From assembly GCA_021413885.1 (NCBI GenBank), contig JAIOPM010000057.1:248001-312000 (forward strand): DNA of 64,000 bases, given 5' to 3'. The notes under the pieces were generated by a model. The model was not told the DNA's origin. It saw only the letters and a program-made list of their open reading frames with translations, and made no database searches. Positions 62,226 to 64,000 of this stretch are shown here, one piece after another (position 1 is the stretch's first letter; each line of letters opens with the position of its first letter). The stretch comes from Planctomycetota bacterium. GTDB lineage: Bacteria > Planctomycetota > UBA1135 > GCA-002686595. The position numbers and the translations under genes were made by a program.

Positions 62226-63806
62226 TCAGCGCGCGCGCAGGGCTTCGACGATCGGCGCGAGTTCGGTGCGGTACGCGCTCGTCCTGCGCACGGCGATCTC
62301 GAACGCGCCGACGGCGAAGACGTCGTAGTCGCTCGCGAACTCCGGCTCGGCGCGCAGCGCGCGCGACCACTCCGTGCCTTCCGCCGACGGCAACCAGATC
62401 CAATCGGGCATCCGCTCGGCGAGCAGCTCCCTCGCGTCGAAACCGCGCCGCGCGATCCGCGCGTCGTGCGCGCCGGAGAGATCGATCACGATCGCGAGCG
62501 GCAACGCGGCGCCGACTTCGCCCGCGGGCGCGCACGCGACCTTCAAACGACCGCGTTCGAGATCGTTCGGCGGCGGCGCGATCGGCGCGAGCTCAGGAAG
62601 CCCCGGCCAACGCGCAGGCGACAGCGCGCCGTCGAATCGTCCGATGCGTCCGGCGACGGCGGCCTCGCGCGCGAGCGCAACGTGACTCCACAACGCCGGC
62701 AACGAACCGACGACCGCCGCGACGGCGAGCAACAAGAGCGCCGTGTTCGGCACGCGCTTGCCGCGCCACTCCGCCCAACGTCGCAACCCGACCGCCGCGC
62801 GCGCGGCGAGGAACACGAGCGGCGGCACCGCGGCGAGCAGGAAGCGCAACGAGGACACGTCGATCGCCGGCGCGCCCAACGTCGCGTCGAGCACGAACAC
62901 CAACGTCACGACGCCGAACGCGAGATCCCACACGCGCGGCTCGATGCGCGGCGCGCCGCGGCGCAGCGCGAGTTCGAGCACGACGAGGCCCCACAACGGC
63001 GCGGTGACGCCGAGCCAGCGCGCGAGTTCGATCCACGCGTCGAGCGGGCCGCGCGCACCGTGCTCGAGCGCGAACGCCAACGGTACCGGCAATCCGTGCG
63101 CGAGTTGGAGCCACAGCGAGAGCGCCGCCACGCCCGCGAGCGCGACTCCGAACGCGACGAACGCTTGCCGACGTTGCGCGTCGCGCGCGAACACGGCGAC
63201 GACCAACGGCACGCCGACGCCGTAGAGCCCGAGATCCGCGCGCGTCGCGAACAGCGCCGCGCCGAACGCGCCGAGCACGCTGCCGCCGACGGCGACGTCG
63301 ACGCGCTCGCTCTGCGACCACAGCCACGTGAAGACACCGGTCATCGCCATCGCGAGCGTCGCCTCGAGGCCGCTGGTCATCTGCACGGCGAGCGCACTCG
63401 CTCCGAGACCGACGACCAACGCGACCAACCCGTCGAAACCGATCGTCGCATCGCGCGCGCTGCGCACCGCGCCGCGGGCGAGCATCACGCAGAACGCGAG
63501 CGCAACGAGACCGGAGCCGATGCCGACGACGGCGAGCGCGAGCAACGGATCGCGGACGAAGATCTGCGTCGCTTCGAGCAACGTGAACTGCAACGGCGAG
63601 AGCGCGCCGACCGTGCGCTCGCCCTCGAGTTCCCACGTCAACGCGCCTTCGATCCGGAAGTTCGAGTGGTAGCGCAGGAGCGCCATCGCTTCGTCGCCGA
63701 ACGCTGCACTCGACGCGCGCGCGACGACGCCGACGAGGAGCGCGAGGGCCGCGACCGCGATCGCCGCCGCGAGCCAACGGCGCAGGACTCGAGACGGCTC
63801 GCTCAC
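62226..63806 (-). CDS. Polytopic membrane protein, GT-C glycosyltransferase-like
   Basis: A 526-residue inner-membrane protein with about 10 hydrophobic segments in the first 380 residues and a soluble C-terminal domain. After TM1 a loop contains AFGDEAMALLRYHS, resembling the acidic motif in the first periplasmic loop of GT-C glycosyltransferases (PMT-like). The C-terminus (PDWIWLPSAEGTEW) is soluble. The family is not securely recognised. GTG at 63806 starts nine bases after the upstream partial glycosyltransferase gene, which supports a glycan role. Confidence 0.6.
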   Translation of the reverse strand: MSEPSRVLRRWLAAAIAVAALALLVGVVARASSAAFGDEAMALLRYHSNFRIEGALTWELEGERTVGALSPLQFTLLEATQIFVRDPLLALAVVGIGSGLVALAFCVMLARGAVRSARDATIGFDGLVALVVGLGASALAVQMTSGLEATLAMAMTGVFTWLWSQSERVDVAVGGSVLGAFGAALFATRADLGLYGVGVPLVVAVFARDAQRRQAFVAFGVALAGVAALSLWLQLAHGLPVPLAFALEHGARGPLDAWIELARWLGVTAPLWGLVVLELALRRGAPRIEPRVWDLAFGVVTLVFVLDATLGAPAIDVSSLRFLLAAVPPLVFLAARAAVGLRRWAEWRGKRVPNTALLLLAVAAVVGSLPALWSHVALAREAAVAGRIGRFDGALSPARWPGLPELAPIAPPPNDLERGRLKVACAPAGEVGAALPLAIVIDLSGAHDARIARRGFDARELLAERMPDWIWLPSAEGTEWSRALRAEPEFASDYDVFAVGAFEIAVRRTSAYRTELAPIVEALRAR

Positions 63807-63815
63807 GTGCGCATG

Positions 63816-64000
63816 TTAGGCCCGAGCGAGGTCGAGCACGATCGCCGCGAGTTCGTCGAGCTTGCTGTCGAGGCCGCGCTCGAGCACGGCGGCGCGCACG
63901 CGTTCGCGATCGAGCGTTCGACGATCGAGGAGTTCGCGCAGCGCGTTCGCGAGCGCCGCGGGATCGCCGGGCGCGACCACGCGACCTTGCGCGTCTTCGA
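63816..64000 (-). CDS. C-terminus of a glycosyltransferase (cut by window end)
   Basis: The minus frame is open to the edge and ends at TAA 63816-63818, giving 61 codons. The visible residues contain GRVVAPGDPAALANALRELL, the end of the donor-binding half of GT-B (family 4-type) glycosyltransferases, then a helical tail. The start and catalytic parts lie outside the window. Confidence 0.65.
   Translation of the reverse strand, partial: EDAQGRVVAPGDPAALANALRELLDRRTLDRERVRAAVLERGLDSKLDELAAIVLDLARA

Overview
The window is uniformly GC-rich and densely packed, with many ATGA and GTGA overlaps between genes. It looks like chromosomal DNA of a Gram-negative bacterium. An LptE-like lipoprotein, a BamD-like TPR lipoprotein and an AsmA/YhdP-like protein point to an LPS-type outer membrane. 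FG-GAP and matrixin-type exported proteins with a shared Cys-containing C-terminal domain, c-type cytochrome lipoproteins, EF-hand and CHAT proteins, and a histone-fold protein suggest Planctomycetota. That assignment is an inference from gene content; no rRNA or other marker in the window fixes it.

Layout. Positions 1-18000 are mostly core housekeeping genes on the + strand: a CorC-type CBS protein (partial), recO, a BamD-like and an LptE-like lipoprotein, ftsH, folP, glmM, tsaB, a minus-strand histone-fold gene with its own terminator, alr, an AsmA-like protein, a mannose-1-phosphate guanylyltransferase, ruvX, a diheme cytochrome and an alpha/beta-hydrolase-fold protein. The RNase P RNA lies at 18077-18463. 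Positions 18700-24000 hold a Nudix-type protein, a small beta-rich protein and a minus-strand redox operon: Prx6-type peroxiredoxin, FdhF/YdeP-type molybdoenzyme, AhpD-like protein. The AhpD-like gene has an in-frame TGA exactly at the catalytic cysteine of CxxC, followed by a perfect 8-bp hairpin, so it is a strong selenoprotein candidate that conventional annotation would split.

Positions 24000-36900 carry peptidases (M1 aminopeptidase, a HExxH lipoprotein), two APC amino-acid transporters, a DegT-type aminotransferase, a Lon protease and an EF-hand protein. Positions 36900-44300 are a compact minus-strand block with many overlapping junctions: hpt, an RluD-like synthase, truD (with a long Arg/Gly-rich tail), mtnP, an M28 peptidase and a glycosylasparaginase. 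Positions 44600-49700 hold small genes, an ADP-ribose-type Nudix hydrolase, an NtrC-like regulator with a degenerate AAA+ domain, and exported proteins of unknown function.

Positions 49700-53300 hold two copies of a long perfect palindrome (50-bp and 54-bp arms) on either side of a matrixin-type metallopeptidase gene, followed by an FG-GAP protein that shares the metallopeptidase's C-terminal domain. Positions 53400-64000 carry a polysaccharide flippase, a short-chain dehydrogenase, a response regulator, a TPR-CHAT lipoprotein, a second molybdopterin oxidoreductase divergent from a small cytochrome c, a GT-C-like membrane protein and the end of a glycosyltransferase.

I see no tRNA, insertion sequence, CRISPR array or integrase.
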